A stretch of DNA of 64,000 bases from Pseudomonas khavaziana (GTDB lineage: Bacteria > Pseudomonadota > Gammaproteobacteria > Pseudomonadales > Pseudomonadaceae), in assembly GCF_019145205.1 (NCBI RefSeq), contig NZ_JAHSTT010000003.1, forward strand, positions 587,046-651,045. The letters are read 5' to 3'. Below are positions 1 through 10,700 of the stretch, piece by piece. The number at the start of each line of letters is the position of its first letter. The stretch's first letter is position 1. The notes under the pieces were generated by a model. That model was not told the origin of the DNA, searched no databases, and saw nothing but the letters and a program-made list of their open reading frames with translations. The translations under genes were made by a program, and so were the position numbers.

Positions 1-1398
1 GGTGTCGGGCATGACGATGGCGAATTCTTCACCGCCATAACGGCCAATATAGTCGGTCTTGCGCAAACGCTGCTTGAGAAACAGCGCCAGGCTCTTGATC
101 ACGCGGTCGCCCATGGGGTGGCCGTGGCTGTCATTGACCCGCTTGAAGTGGTCGATATCCAGCATGGCAAAGCTCAACGGCTTGTTCTCGCGGCGGGCGC
201 GGAAGCTGCAGTCTTCGAGCAATTGCAGGATATGGGTATGGTTGTATAGCCCGGTCAGGCTGTCGCGCACCATCCGCGCCTTCAAGTTGCGCGCCCGCGC
301 TGCGCGGTTGCGCACGGTGGTGATCAGGTGGCGCGGCTTGATCGGCTTGGTGAGGAAGTCGTCGCCGCCTTCACTCATCGCGTCCAGTTGTTTATCCAGG
401 TCGTCTTCGGCCGACAGGTAGATGATCGGCACGCTGACATAGCGGTCGTTATGGCGGATTACCTTAGCCAGTTCGGTACCGGTACAGGCAGGCATATACA
501 TGTCGAGGATGATCAGGTCGGGCTGGAAATCCGCCAGCTCGGCCATGGCCTGGATCGGTTCGATCAGGGTGCGGGTGACAATGCCGGCGCTGTTGAGCAG
601 GCGTTCTGTATGCAACGCCTGGGCCCGCGAGTCGTCAATGATCAGCACCTTGTACGGCTCGTACTGGGCAATGCAGGTGAGCACTTCGATCTTTTCCAGC
701 AGGCTGGAGGCTTCCAGGGTGCCGGTGAGGAACTCCTCGCCGCCAGCGCGCACGGCAGCCAGGCGCGTCGGGGTGTCGGTTTCGTGCAGGCTGAAAAACA
801 GCAGCGGCAGCTTTTGCTCCAGGCCCTCCTGGGCTTCGGCAGCGAGCTTGAGGCCCAGGCCTGTGCCGCAGAAGTCCACATCCATCACAATCGCCGACGG
901 CAGGCGCTCCGCCATGGACGCGCGAAAGGCCGCGACACTGTCCAGGGACTGGGCGCTCATGCCAAAGAATTCCAGCTGCTTGGCCAGGCGTTCGGCGCGA
1001 TCATGGTCAGCGAGCATCACGTAAATGGGCTTGCGCATCGGCGGCAGGAAGGTTTGCTCAAGCTGGTCGCCCTGGCGCAGGCCGGTGCGCGACAGGCGTT
1101 GCATCAGGCGGTTGAGCTCGGTAATCAACTGGCTGCTCAGACGGCCGCGGTTTTCGTCCACAGCCTGCAGGGATTCACCGATATGCCGGGCCAGCTGGCC
1201 GTGTTCCGGCTGTTCGAAACGCTCGGCAAAGCGCAGCAGGCGCAGGTTGGCTTCGCTGAGTTCGGAGAAATCGGCATTCGACCATTCGCTGCGCTGCAGG
1301 CGCTGCCAGATCTCAAGAATTTGACGTGCCTGATGAATTACCCGCTGGGCAAAATGCTGCTTGAGACGCTCGCGGCTGGGGTCTTCTGGCTCGGTCAT
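1..1398 (-). CDS. gcbA: Diguanylate cyclase with two receiver domains (GcbA-type), 3' end cut by window edge
   Basis: Makes cyclic di-GMP from two GTP. Reading the minus strand from the ATG at 1398 gives 466 residues before the window edge. There is an N-terminal helical segment, a degenerate receiver (…AIVMDVDFCG…), a second receiver with the phospho-acceptor Asp in LIILDMYMP, and then a GGDEF domain. The signature motif reads GGEEF at residues 455–459 (bases 22–36), so the active site is intact as far as visible; the last part of the GGDEF domain is missing. The order gcbA–DUF2333–NUDIX–SUI1–speA matches P. aeruginosa PA4843–PA4839 as I recall it, where PA4843 is GcbA, a cyclase linked to attachment and dispersion. 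The family call is strong. The symbol rests mainly on synteny. Confidence 0.85.
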   Translation of the reverse strand, partial: MTEPEDPSRERLKQHFAQRVIHQARQILEIWQRLQRSEWSNADFSELSEANLRLLRFAERFEQPEHGQLARHIGESLQAVDENRGRLSSQLITELNRLMQRLSRTGLRQGDQLEQTFLPPMRKPIYVMLADHDRAERLAKQLEFFGMSAQSLDSVAAFRASMAERLPSAIVMDVDFCGTGLGLKLAAEAQEGLEQKLPLLFFSLHETDTPTRLAAVRAGGEEFLTGTLEASSLLEKIEVLTCIAQYEPYKVLIIDDSRAQALHTERLLNSAGIVTRTLIEPIQAMAELADFQPDLIILDMYMPACTGTELAKVIRHNDRYVSVPIIYLSAEDDLDKQLDAMSEGGDDFLTKPIKPRHLITTVRNRAARARNLKARMVRDSLTGLYNHTHILQLLEDCSFRARRENKPLSFAMLDIDHFKRVNDSHGHPMGDRVIKSLALFLKQRLRKTDYIGRYGGEEFAIVMPDT

Positions 1399-1696
1399 AT
1401 CCTGACTACTGTGAGGGTGCATGCGGAGGTCGACTGATGGCTCTATGCTAGCACCTCTTTTCTATTGCATGAGTGTCATACGTCAATTAAGTCCGCGTGC
1501 GTGACATTCAGTTATCGACCCGCTGGTCGCGCAGCGTAAAAGACGTGCATCCTTTATAGTCCAATTGCCGTTGCGCGCCACTTTCGCGCAAAAGCCCCGC
1601 ACCGATGGGCACGATGGGGTAGGGTTGTGGTCGGAGTGTCTGAACGCACCCGGACAATTGACGTGCATGAACTCAAGTGATTGAAAGGATATCGCC

Positions 1697-2764
1697 ATGC
1701 TGGACTGGAAAAACCGTGCAGGCAGTGCCAAAGGCCCCGCCCCTGAGCCTAAGTCGGCCAACCGCAGCTATTTTCGCAACCTGCTGATGAGCCGAGCCTT
1801 GCTCAGCGTGATCTGCTTGTACCTGCTGGTCACCGGTGGCCTGGGTTGGTATTGGAGCCAGGAGCCGGCGCTGTTTCCGGTCCAGCAAAACGCCCAGCTT
1901 GCCGCCGAGAAGGAAGGCAAGCAGATGGTGGTGGGCTATACCACCGTCGAGACCCTCAAGTCCGTGGTCGGCACCTTGCTGAACAAGCCTGGCGGCTACA
2001 TTTCCAATGATCGTTTCCCGCCTGGGCTGTGGATGGACAACATGCCGAGCTGGGAATATGGCGTGCTGGTGCAGGTACGCGACCTGACCCGCGCCCTGCG
2101 TAAAGATTTCGCCCGCTCACAGTCGCAGTCGGCTGAAGACGCCGATCTGGCCAAGGCTGAGCCGCGCTTCAACTTCGATAACAAGAGCTGGGTGCTGCCG
2201 TCCAGTGAGTCGGAATACCAGGAAGGCATCAACTCCCTGAGCCGCTACGAAGCGCGCCTGTCTGACCCTAACCAGCGCGGCGCGCTGTTTTATGCGCGTG
2301 CCGACAACCTGAACAACTGGTTGGGCGATGTCGCCACCCGTTTGGGCTCGTTGTCCCAGCGCCTGTCGGCCAGCGTGGGTCGAGTCAAGCTGAACACCGC
2401 GCTGAAAACCGAGGCGCTGGCGCCGGGCGAAGTGCCGCAGGTCGATGAGGAAGTGGTGGAAACTCCATGGATGCAGATCGACAACGTGTTCTACGAAGCG
2501 CGCGGCCAAGCGTGGGCCCTGTCCCATCTGCTGCGTGCCATCGAAGTCGACTTTGCCGACGTGCTGGCCAAGAAAAACGCCACCGTCAGCGTGCGCCAGA
2601 TCATTCGTGAGCTGGAGGCCTCGCAGGAACCGGTTTGGAGTCCTATGATTCTCAATGGCAGTGGCTTCGGTGTACTGGCGAACCATTCGCTGGTGATGGC
2701 CAACTACATTTCCCGGGCAAACGCTGCAGTGATCGATTTGCGTCAGCTCCTCAACCAGGGTTGA
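1697..2764 (+). CDS. DUF2333 family membrane-anchored protein
   Basis: A 355-residue protein with one N-terminal membrane segment at about residues 29–52 (RALLSVICLYLLVTGG…) and a long soluble, probably periplasmic part. I place it in the DUF2333 family, which has no established function. The start ATG follows GAAAGGATATCGCC, a usable ribosome site. The stop TGA overlaps the ATG of the NUDIX gene by one base, so the two are probably translated together. The 298-base gap upstream separates it from the divergent gcbA; I see no repeat or RNA gene there, only room for the two promoters. Confidence 0.8.
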   Translation: MLDWKNRAGSAKGPAPEPKSANRSYFRNLLMSRALLSVICLYLLVTGGLGWYWSQEPALFPVQQNAQLAAEKEGKQMVVGYTTVETLKSVVGTLLNKPGGYISNDRFPPGLWMDNMPSWEYGVLVQVRDLTRALRKDFARSQSQSAEDADLAKAEPRFNFDNKSWVLPSSESEYQEGINSLSRYEARLSDPNQRGALFYARADNLNNWLGDVATRLGSLSQRLSASVGRVKLNTALKTEALAPGEVPQVDEEVVETPWMQIDNVFYEARGQAWALSHLLRAIEVDFADVLAKKNATVSVRQIIRELEASQEPVWSPMILNGSGFGVLANHSLVMANYISRANAAVIDLRQLLNQG

Positions 2765-3303
2765 TGATGGACGCTTCATCCAGAGAGGCCGCACACCGTG
2801 CGGCTTCCGATGCCGAACTGATCTGCTGGGTCGACGAGCAGGACAACCTGCTCGGCCACCGCGTCAGGTCTGACCTTCGTAAGCTCGGCCTGATCGGCCG
2901 TTGCACCTTTATCTTCCTGTTCAATTCCCAAGGCGAGCTGTGCGTGCATCGGCGCACCTTGAGCAAGGCGTTGTATCCCGGGTTCTGGGATACGGCGGCG
3001 GGCGGCATGGTAGCGGCCGGTGAGTCTTACGCGTTGTCGGCAGCCCGCGAGCTGGAAGAAGAGTTGGGTGTCAGCGGTGTGCCATTGATCGAGCATGACC
3101 ACTTCTATTTCGAAGAGGGTGACAGCCGGCTTTGGTGCAAGTCTTACTCCGCAGTGTGGGACGGGCCCCTGCGGCTGCAGCCCGAAGAGGTGATGGAAGC
3201 ACGGTTTTTAACCATCGAAACCATCCAGCAGGAGGCCGCACAAAAGCCCTACTGCCCGGACGCCCAAGAAGGTCTGCGGCGCTATCTGGCCCTGCGTCGC
3301 TAA
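2764..3303 (+). CDS. NUDIX hydrolase (YfcD-like)
   Basis: Hydrolyses a nucleoside-diphosphate-linked substrate that cannot be told from sequence. The complete Nudix box G-x5-E-x7-REUxEExGU is visible at residues 81–103 (G81, E87, R95-E96, E99-E100, G102). The protein has 179 residues counted from the first ATG. A second ATG follows directly at 2767 and either may be used. The start overlaps the DUF2333 stop, which points to translational coupling. The product resembles the YfcD-type NUDIX enzymes, which also share similarity with isopentenyl-diphosphate isomerase folds. Confidence 0.85.
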   Translation: MMDASSREAAHRAASDAELICWVDEQDNLLGHRVRSDLRKLGLIGRCTFIFLFNSQGELCVHRRTLSKALYPGFWDTAAGGMVAAGESYALSAARELEEELGVSGVPLIEHDHFYFEEGDSRLWCKSYSAVWDGPLRLQPEEVMEARFLTIETIQQEAAQKPYCPDAQEGLRRYLALRR

Positions 3304-3396
3304 AGTTGCAAAAAATGGCGCCATTTGGCTCTTAGCAAGTCGGCTTTTTGCCGTTACACTGCGCGCCTTTTCACCCGAACCACTATTGTTTCACCC

Positions 3397-3496
3397 TGTA
3401 GGAGCGAGCTTGCTCGCGAAAAACGCCAAGACACCGCGTGCTGCCTGAACGCCCGCGTTATCGTTGACGACCTTCGCGAGCAAGCTCGCTCCTACC
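3397..3496. repeat. REP doublet, second class (TAGGAGCGAGCTTGCTCGCG arms), reverse internal orientation
   Basis: Two inverted arms, TGTAGGAGCGAGCTTGCTCG… at the left and …CGAGCAAGCTCGCTCCTAC at the right, enclose about 50 bases. The spacer carries CGCGTTATCGTTGACG near the right arm, the reverse complement of the spacer motif in the copies at 17.9, 24.7 and 56.3 kb. It occupies the 307-base gap between the NUDIX and SUI1 genes; nothing else is evident in that gap. Confidence 0.9.
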
Positions 3497-3610
3497 GTGG
3501 ATGTTACCTTGACGGTTCGGTAGCGCTGCCCCTGCCAGAGTGGGGCTTCGCGGTCGGTCTCGCCCGTTGGTGCTGGCCGATCAGTCTTCATCCTCCGAAG
3601 AGGATTGCCG

Positions 3611-3982
3611 GTGGCCAAAAAAGCCGCATCCTTCGCCGCCCTGGGTGGCCTGGTATTTTCCACTGACGCAGGTCGACACTGCCCGGACTGTCGTCAGCCC
3701 GTGGACGCCTGCATCTGCAAACAGACCCTGATCCCCGAAGGCGACGGTATTGCCCGTGTGCGCCGCGAGAGCAAAGGCCGTGGCGGCAAGACGGTGACTA
3801 CCATCACCGGCGTGCCCCTGGCTGAAGATGCGCTCAAGGAGCTGGCCACCACGCTGAAGAAGCGCTGTGGCACCGGTGGCGCGTTGAAAGACGGGGTTAT
3901 CGAGATCCAGGGTGACCACGTCGAACTGCTGTTGGCCGAGTTGATCAAGCTCGGGTACAAGGCCAAGAAGTCCGGCGGCTGA
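3611..3982 (+). CDS. SUI1/eIF1-family translation factor (YciH)
   Basis: A 123-residue homologue of eukaryotic eIF1 (SUI1), the YciH family of bacteria, thought to affect start-codon selection fidelity. The N-terminal part has a zinc-ribbon-like CPDC…CICK cluster, and the SUI1 fold follows with GRGGKTVTTITG and GVIEIQGDHVE. I chose the GTG at 3611 because AGAGG lies about seven bases upstream; the in-frame TTG at 3605 would leave no room for a ribosome site. It sits between a REP doublet and speA and is probably transcribed on its own or with the upstream genes. Confidence 0.87.
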   Translation: MAKKAASFAALGGLVFSTDAGRHCPDCRQPVDACICKQTLIPEGDGIARVRRESKGRGGKTVTTITGVPLAEDALKELATTLKKRCGTGGALKDGVIEIQGDHVELLLAELIKLGYKAKKSGG

Positions 3983-4124
3983 AAGCCTCTTCCCAACCTG
4001 TATCTAAACTCTGTCCGGGGAGTGGGGTCTACCCTGCTCACAGGCAAATCGTCATTTTCATTCTTTAGACTGCGCCAGCCTCCGTGAGAGGTGGCGCCTT
4101 CGCCTTCATTTATAGGGGACTTCG

Positions 4125-6038
4125 ATGTCCGTACGACGCACACGCAAAGACGATGGCAGCCAATGGACAGTTGCGGACAGCCGCAGTGTTTACGGGATTC
4201 GCCATTGGGGGGCCGGGTATTTCGCGATCAATGAAGCCGGTCGCGTAGAAGTCCGTCCGAACGGCCCGAACAGCACGCCCGTCGACCTCTATGAGCAGGT
4301 CGATGAGCTGCGCAAGAGCGGCCTGTCGTTGCCGCTGCTGGTGCGCTTCCCCGATATCCTGCAAGACCGCGTGCGCCAGTTGACCGGCGCCTTCGATGCC
4401 AACATCGAGCGCTTGGAATACCAGAGCAAATACACCGCGTTGTACCCGATCAAGGTGAACCAGCAGGAAGCGGTGATCGAGAACATCATCGCCACCCAGA
4501 ACGTCTCCATCGGCCTGGAAGCCGGCTCCAAGCCTGAGCTGCTGGCGGTGCTGGCCCTGGCGCCGAAGGGCGGCACCATCGTCTGCAACGGTTATAAAGA
4601 CCGCGAGTTCATCCGCCTGGCGCTGATGGGCCAGAAGCTCGGCCACAATGTGTTCATCGTGATCGAGAAGGAATCCGAAGTTGAACTGGTGATCGAAGAG
4701 GCGGCGAGCCTCAAGGTCAAGCCCCAGGTCGGCCTGCGCGTGCGCTTGTCGTCCCTGGCGTCGAGCAAATGGGCGGACACCGGTGGCGAGAAATCCAAGT
4801 TCGGTCTGTCGGCGGCACAGCTGCTGTCGGTGGTCGAGCGCTTCCGCGCCGCCGGCCTGGACCAGGGCATCCGCCTGCTGCACTTCCACATGGGCTCGCA
4901 GATCGCCAACCTGGCCGACTACCAGCACGGGTTCAAGGAAGCCATCCGTTACTACGGCGAACTGCGCAATCTTGGACTGCCGGTGGACCATATCGACGTC
5001 GGCGGCGGACTGGGTGTGGACTACGACGGTACCCACTCGCGTAACGCCAGCTCGATCAACTACGACATGGACGACTACGCCGGCGTGGTCGTGGGCATGC
5101 TCAAGGAATTCTGCGATGCGCAGAGCCTGCCGCACCCGAACATCTTCTCCGAAAGCGGCCGCTCCCTGACCGCTCACCACGCCATGCTGGTGGTGCAGGT
5201 GACGGACGTCGAGAAACACAACGACGAAATCCCGCTCATCGAAAACAAGGAAAGCCTGCCGGAAACCGTGCAATGGCTGGTGGACCTGCTGGGCCCGACC
5301 GACATCGAGATGGTCACCGAAACCTACTGGCGCGCCACCCACTACATGAGCGACGTGGCCACCCAGTACGCCGATGGCAAGCTGACCCTGGCGGAAAAAG
5401 CCCTGGCCGAACAGTGCTACTTCGCCGTGTGCCGCCGCCTGCACAACTCGCTGAAAGCCCGCCAGCGCTCGCACCGCCAGGTGCTGGACGAACTCAACGA
5501 CAAGCTGGCCGACAAGTACATCTGCAACTTCTCGGTGTTCCAGAGCCTGCCGGATACCTGGGCCATCGGCCAGGTCCTGCCGATCCTGCCGCTGCATCGC
5601 CTCGACGAAGAGCCGCTGCGCCGTGCGGTATTGCAGGACTTGACCTGCGACTCCGACGGCAAGATCAAGCAATACGTCGACGAGCAGAGCATCGAGACCA
5701 GCTTGCCGGTGCACGCCTTGAACGAAGGCGAGGACTACCTGCTGGGCATCTTCCTGGTGGGCGCTTACCAGGAAATCCTCGGTGACATGCACAACCTGTT
5801 CGGTGACACCGACTCGGTGAACATCTACCAGCGTGAAGACGGCTCGGTGTACAGCGCCGGGATCGAGACCCACGACACCATCGAAGACATGCTGCGCTAT
5901 GTGCATTTGTCGCCGGAAGAGTTGATGACCCATTACCGTGACAAGTGTGCGAGTGCGAAGATCTCCGCGTCTGAGCGTACCCAGTTCCTGGATGCGTTGC
6001 GCCTGGGCTTGACCCGTTCTTCGTACCTGTCCTCGTAA
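4125..6038 (+). CDS. speA: Biosynthetic arginine decarboxylase
   Basis: Converts arginine to agmatine, the first step of putrescine and spermidine synthesis, using pyridoxal phosphate. The length of 637 residues is normal for SpeA. The PLP lysine is Lys110 in YPIKVNQQ. Further family motifs are HFHMGSQ, the glycine loop [10 protein letters not shown] and the ESGRS stretch. The start ATG follows TAGGGGACTTCG. The gene stands alone; its end faces the MATE gene across a group I REP doublet. Position after the SUI1 gene is the same as in P. aeruginosa. Confidence 0.95.
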   Translation: MSVRRTRKDDGSQWTVADSRSVYGIRHWGAGYFAINEAGRVEVRPNGPNSTPVDLYEQVDELRKSGLSLPLLVRFPDILQDRVRQLTGAFDANIERLEYQSKYTALYPIKVNQQEAVIENIIATQNVSIGLEAGSKPELLAVLALAPKGGTIVCNGYKDREFIRLALMGQKLGHNVFIVIEKESEVELVIEEAASLKVKPQVGLRVRLSSLASSKWADTGGEKSKFGLSAAQLLSVVERFRAAGLDQGIRLLHFHMGSQIANLADYQHGFKEAIRYYGELRNLGLPVDHIDVGGGLGVDYDGTHSRNASSINYDMDDYAGVVVGMLKEFCDAQSLPHPNIFSESGRSLTAHHAMLVVQVTDVEKHNDEIPLIENKESLPETVQWLVDLLGPTDIEMVTETYWRATHYMSDVATQYADGKLTLAEKALAEQCYFAVCRRLHNSLKARQRSHRQVLDELNDKLADKYICNFSVFQSLPDTWAIGQVLPILPLHRLDEEPLRRAVLQDLTCDSDGKIKQYVDEQSIETSLPVHALNEGEDYLLGIFLVGAYQEILGDMHNLFGDTDSVNIYQREDGSVYSAGIETHDTIEDMLRYVHLSPEELMTHYRDKCASAKISASERTQFLDALRLGLTRSSYLSS

Positions 6039-6042
6039 TATA

Positions 6043-6132
6043 TGTGGGAGGGGGCTTGCTCCCGATAGCGGTGGATCAGTCAATGAATCTGTTGACTGAC
6101 ACTCAGCTATCGGGAGCAAGCCCCCTCCCACA
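6043..6132. repeat. REP doublet, group I type
   Basis: Left arm TGTGGGAGGGGGCTTGCTCC and its inverted copy on the right are separated by a spacer containing GATCAGTCA and TGACTGACAC. The arm contains GTGGGAGGGGGCTTGC, which I recall as the group I REP 16-mer of P. fluorescens SBW25. It lies between the convergent speA and MATE genes, where the folded RNA could protect 3' ends or help end transcription. Confidence 0.93.
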
Positions 6133-6149
6133 TTTGGATCTGCATTCCT

Positions 6150-7493
6150 TCAGTTTGCTCCCAGCCACAGCCCTTGCCGATTCAAGCGCCAGGCTATCGC
6201 CCAGAGTGTCAGGCTGCGCACCGCCATGAACAGCAGGAAGGTTACCCACAACCCGTGGTTACCCAACCCCTGCAACGCCCAGGCAACCGGCAGCACCAAC
6301 ACCACCGTCAGCAACATCCCATTGCGCATCTCCCGCGCACGCGTTGCGCCGATAAACAGGCCATCGAGCAAGTAACTCCACACCGCAATCAACGGCAGTA
6401 TCGCCAGGTAAGGCAGGTAGATGTCGGCCGTTTCGCGCACGCTGGGAATGTCTGTTTGCATGGCGATAAACAGATGGCCGCCGAAGGTGAACAGCAGGGC
6501 GAAGCCGATGCTGGCGATCAGTGACCAGCCGCAGGCAACCACCAGCGAGCGGCGCAATGCCTGGCGGTCATGGGCACCAATGGCGTGGCCGCACAGGGCT
6601 TCGACGGCGTGAGCCAGGCCATCCAGCGCATGGGCCGTCAGCAACAGGCCATTGAGCAACAAGGCGTTGGCGGCGACCGTGGCATCCCCCAGCCGTGCGC
6701 CTTGCACCGTGATCATGAAGAACACCGACTGCAAGGCCAGGCTGCGGATGAAGATGTCGCGGTTGACCGCCAGCAACGGCCGCCAGCTTTGCCAGCGTTT
6801 GAGCGCGGCCCAGGCGATATGACCGGGGTAGGCGCGCAGGGCTTTTTGCGTGAGGGCCAGGCCAAGCAGGGCGCCGGTCCATTCAGCGATCACCGAGGCG
6901 CGGGCAGAGCCGACCACGCCCCAGTCCAGGTCGAGTACAAACCACAGGTTAAGTGCAATGTTGACCAGGTTGGTGGTTAGCAGAATCGCCAACGGCGCGC
7001 GGGCGTTTTGGGTGCCGAGGAACCAGCCGACCAGTGCGTAGCTGGCCAGGGCTGCCGGCAGGCCGAACAGGCGGGTGTGGAAGAATTCGCGGGTCAGTTG
7101 GTTCAGTTCAGGGGAGGGCTGCATCCATTCCAAAGCCAGATGGCTCAGCGGAACACCTACCGTACCCAGCAACGTCGCCAACCCCAGCGCCAGCAGCAAG
7201 CCTTGCAACAGGATTTGCCGCAGCGCCGCGCCATCGTTGCGCCCGGCGGCCTGGGCGGCGAACCCGGTGGAGCCCATGCGCAGGAAACCCATGGCCCACG
7301 CCAGGAAGGTATACAGGCTGGCGCCGACGGCCACGGCGCCCAGTTGATGGGCGTGGGGCAGGTGGCCGATGACCATGCTGTCGACCAGGGCCACCAGCGG
7401 CACGGAGATATTCGACAGGATCATCGGCGCGGCCAGAGCCCAGACGCGGCGATGGGTGGGGCGGTGGCGCCAGTCGGCGAGCAGGGCGGTCAT
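6150..7493 (-). CDS. MATE-family efflux transporter (DinF-like)
   Basis: A 447-residue integral membrane protein with about twelve hydrophobic segments, arranged as the two six-helix bundles of MATE transporters. The N-terminus (RRVWALAAPMILSNISVP, then DSMVIGHL) is typical of the DinF branch, which exports drugs or metabolites in exchange for Na+ or H+. Substrate is unknown. The ATG at 7493 follows AGGAGCCTTC. It stands alone between two group I REP doublets. Confidence 0.88.
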   Translation of the reverse strand: MTALLADWRHRPTHRRVWALAAPMILSNISVPLVALVDSMVIGHLPHAHQLGAVAVGASLYTFLAWAMGFLRMGSTGFAAQAAGRNDGAALRQILLQGLLLALGLATLLGTVGVPLSHLALEWMQPSPELNQLTREFFHTRLFGLPAALASYALVGWFLGTQNARAPLAILLTTNLVNIALNLWFVLDLDWGVVGSARASVIAEWTGALLGLALTQKALRAYPGHIAWAALKRWQSWRPLLAVNRDIFIRSLALQSVFFMITVQGARLGDATVAANALLLNGLLLTAHALDGLAHAVEALCGHAIGAHDRQALRRSLVVACGWSLIASIGFALLFTFGGHLFIAMQTDIPSVRETADIYLPYLAILPLIAVWSYLLDGLFIGATRAREMRNGMLLTVVLVLPVAWALQGLGNHGLWVTFLLFMAVRSLTLWAIAWRLNRQGLWLGAN

Positions 7494-7540
7494 GAAGGCT
7501 CCTTGGTGGAGCGGGCATTGTACCTGCCCACCAGATTCAA

Positions 7541-7629
7541 TGTGGGAGGGGGCTTGCTCCCGATAGCGGTGTGTCAGTCACTAATATTCTGACTGATCCA
7601 CTGCCATCGGGAGCAAGCCCCCTCCCACA
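7541..7629. repeat. REP doublet, group I type
   Basis: TGTGGGAGGGGGCTTGCTCC at the left, with its inverse ending at 7629. The spacer is in the opposite orientation to the copies at 6.0 and 12.7 kb (TGTGTCAGTCAC near the left arm, ACTGATCCACTG near the right). Unlike most other group I copies here it lies in a divergent gap, upstream of both the MATE gene and the alpha-2-macroglobulin gene. Confidence 0.93.
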
Positions 7630-7781
7630 TTTTGATCTCCAGTGGCTGTGGGGTTTGGTTTAGTCTGGAAGGCACCCAGAACCAACCCTCCCTCCGTCGG
7701 TCAATGTGATCAGCGCCACAGCGGCTTGGCCTGCGCTGATATATAGTTCACCCCTCGGTTCCCTCTGACTATGAGTGCCCC

Positions 7782-10700
7782 ATGCTTAACAAAGGACTGT
7801 TCCTCGCTTGCGCGCTGGCCCTGCTGAGCGCCTGTGATTCTTCCGATAAACCCGCTGCACCGTCGGCTCCCCCCGCGCCAAGCGTGGCGCCTGCACCTGC
7901 CAAGGCGGCGGTGGACGTGGCGGCGTTGAAGCAGCGCTATGCCGGGCGCGAGTTAAGCGTGGTGGACGTGTCCGAAGTGCAGTTGGAAGGGGCGAGCACC
8001 TTATCGGTGAGCTTTTCCATTCCCCTGGACCCTGAGCAGAAATTTGCCGATAAATTGCACTTGGTGGACAGCAAGTCCGGCAAGGTCGATGGCGCCTGGG
8101 AGCTTTCCGACAATTTGATGGAGCTGCGCCTGCGTCACCTGGAGCCGCAGCGCAAGCTGGTGCTGACAGTGGACGCCGGGTTGAAGGCGGTCAACGACAA
8201 CCAGCTCGCCGCCGAATACACCGCCCGCCTGGAAACCCGCGACCTGCAAGCCACCGTCGGCTTCGCCAGCCGGGGTACGCTGCTGCCGACGCGCCTGGCC
8301 GAGGGCCTGCCGGTGATCGCGCTGAATGTCGACAAGATCGACGTCGAATTCTTCCGTATCAAGCCTGAATCCCTGCCGTCGTTCCTGGCGCAGTGGGGGC
8401 GCAATACCAGCCTGCAAAGCTATGAGTCCCGGGAACTGCTGCCCATGGCCGACCTGGTCTACGGCGGGCGCTTCGACTTGAACCCGGCGCGCAATACCCG
8501 CGAAACCCTGTTGCTGCCGATCGCCGGTCTCAAGCAGTTGCAGCAGCCGGGCGTGTACCTGGCGGTGATGCGTGCTTCGGGCACCTACAACTATTCGCAA
8601 CCGGCCACGCTGTTTACCTTGAGCGATATTGGCCTGTCGGTGCACCGCTATGCCAATCGTCTGGATGTGTTTACCCAGGCGTTGGAAGGCGGCAAGGCGC
8701 TGAACGGCGTCGAGCTGGAAATCCTCGATGCCGAAGGCCGCGTGCTCGGCCAGGGCAAGACCGAAGACGGTGGACACGCTGAGCTGGCGCTGCCGAAAAA
8801 AGCCCAGGTGCTGCTGGCCAAGCAGGGTGAACAGACCAGCCTGTTACGCCTGGACAGCGCCGCGCTGGACCTCGCCGAGTTCGATATCGGTGGGCAACCG
8901 TCCCATCCGTTGCAATTCTTTGTGTTCGGCCCGCGTGACCTGTATCGCCCCGGCGAAACCGTGCTGCTTAATGCGTTGTTGCGCGACAAGGATGGCAACG
9001 CGGTCAAGCCGCAGCCGGTGAGTGTCGAAGTCCGCCGACCGGATGAACAGGTAAGCCGCAAATTCGTATGGGAGGCCGATGCCTCCGGCCTCTATCAATA
9101 CCCGCTGCAACTGGCCTCTGAGGCACCGACCGGGCGCTGGCAGCTGGTGTTCGACCTGGGCGATGGCAAGCCGCAGCTGTATGAGTTCCTCGTCGAAGAT
9201 TTCCTGCCCGAACGCCTGGCTCTGGAACTCAAGGGCAGTGACACGGCGCTGAGCCCGGCGGATAACGCGGTTATCCAGGTCAACGGTCGTTATCTGTATG
9301 GCGCGCCGGCATCCGGCAATCGGGTCAGCGGCCAGGTCTATGTGCGCCCGCTGCGTGAAGCGGTCAAGGCCCTGCCTGGCTACCAGTTCGGCTCCGTCAC
9401 CGAAGAAGAGCTGAGCCAGGATTTCGAGTTGGACGAAAGCGTACTCGACGCCAACGGCGAGGAGGCGCTGACTCTGGAAAGCAAATGGACCGAGGCCAAG
9501 TCGCCGCTTCAATTGATCGTGCAAGCCAGCCTGCAAGAGTCGGGCGGGCGGCCGATCACGCGGCGCCTGGTGCAGCCGATCTGGCCGGCCGAGCAATTGC
9601 CGGGCCTGCGCGGGTTGTTTGACGGCAAGGAAACCAATGGCGATGGCCCGGTGGAATTTGAAGTGCTGGTGGCCAACCAGGACGGGCAGAAACTCGCCGC
9701 CCAAGGCCTCAAGGTGCGCCTGGTGCGCGAGCGCCGTGACTACTACTGGAACTACTCCGACAACGATGGCTGGAGCTACCACTACAACGAGAAATTCCTC
9801 AACCTCGACGAGCAGACCCTGGACATCAAGGCTGGCGACACCGCCAAGGTCAGCTTCCAGGTGGAGTGGGGCCCTTACCGCGTAGAGGTTGAAGACCCGC
9901 AGACCGGCCTGGTCAGCAGCGTGCGCTTCTGGGCCGGCTACCAGGCCCAGGACAACACCGAAGGTGGCGCCGTGCGCCCCGACCAGGTCAAGCTGGCACT
10001 GGATAAACCCGCTTATGGCGACGGCGATACCGCCAACGTCACCGTCACCCCGCCGGCTGCCGGTAAGGGCTACCTGCTGGTGGAATCTGCCGAAGGCCCG
10101 CTGTGGTGGCAGGAAATCGACGTGCCGGCCGAAGGCAAGAGCTTTGCGGTCAAGCTCGACCCGAAATGGTCGCGCCATGATCTGTATGTGAGCGCCCTGG
10201 TGATCCGTCCCGGCGAGCGCAAAGCCAATATCACCCCCAAGCGCGCCGTGGGCCTGTTGCACCTGCCGCTGGACCGCACCCAGCGCAAGCTCGGCCTGAC
10301 CCTCACCGCGCCGGAAAAAATGCGCCCCAAACAACCGCTGACGGTAAAGATCGCTGCCAGGAATGCCGATGGCAGCGTACCGAAACAGGTGCATGTGCTG
10401 CTGGCGGCGGTGGACGTGGGCATTCTCAATATCACCGAATATCCCACGCCCGATCCCTACTCCAGCCTGTTCGGCCGCAAAGCCTATGGTGTCGATCAGT
10501 TCGACATCTACGGCCAACTGATCGAAGCCGGCCAGGGGCGCCTGGCCAGCCTGGCGTTTGGTGGCGACGCGGCATTGGCCAAGGGCGGCAAGCGCCCGGA
10601 CACCAGCGTGACCATCGTCGCCCTGCAAAGCGCGCCGGTGACACTGAACGAAAAAGGCGAGGGCGAAGTCAGCGTCAACATCCCCGACTTCAACGGTGAA

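Noticed and set aside
1..1437. Plus-strand open frames of up to 369 codons at the left edge
   Set aside because: The minus strand encodes a continuous two-receiver plus GGDEF protein across the same bases; the plus-strand frames are its shadows.
4110..6131. A 673-codon open frame antisense to speA
   Set aside because: It mirrors speA exactly, is rich in His, Gln, Val and Arg without domain motifs, and has no credible ribosome site.
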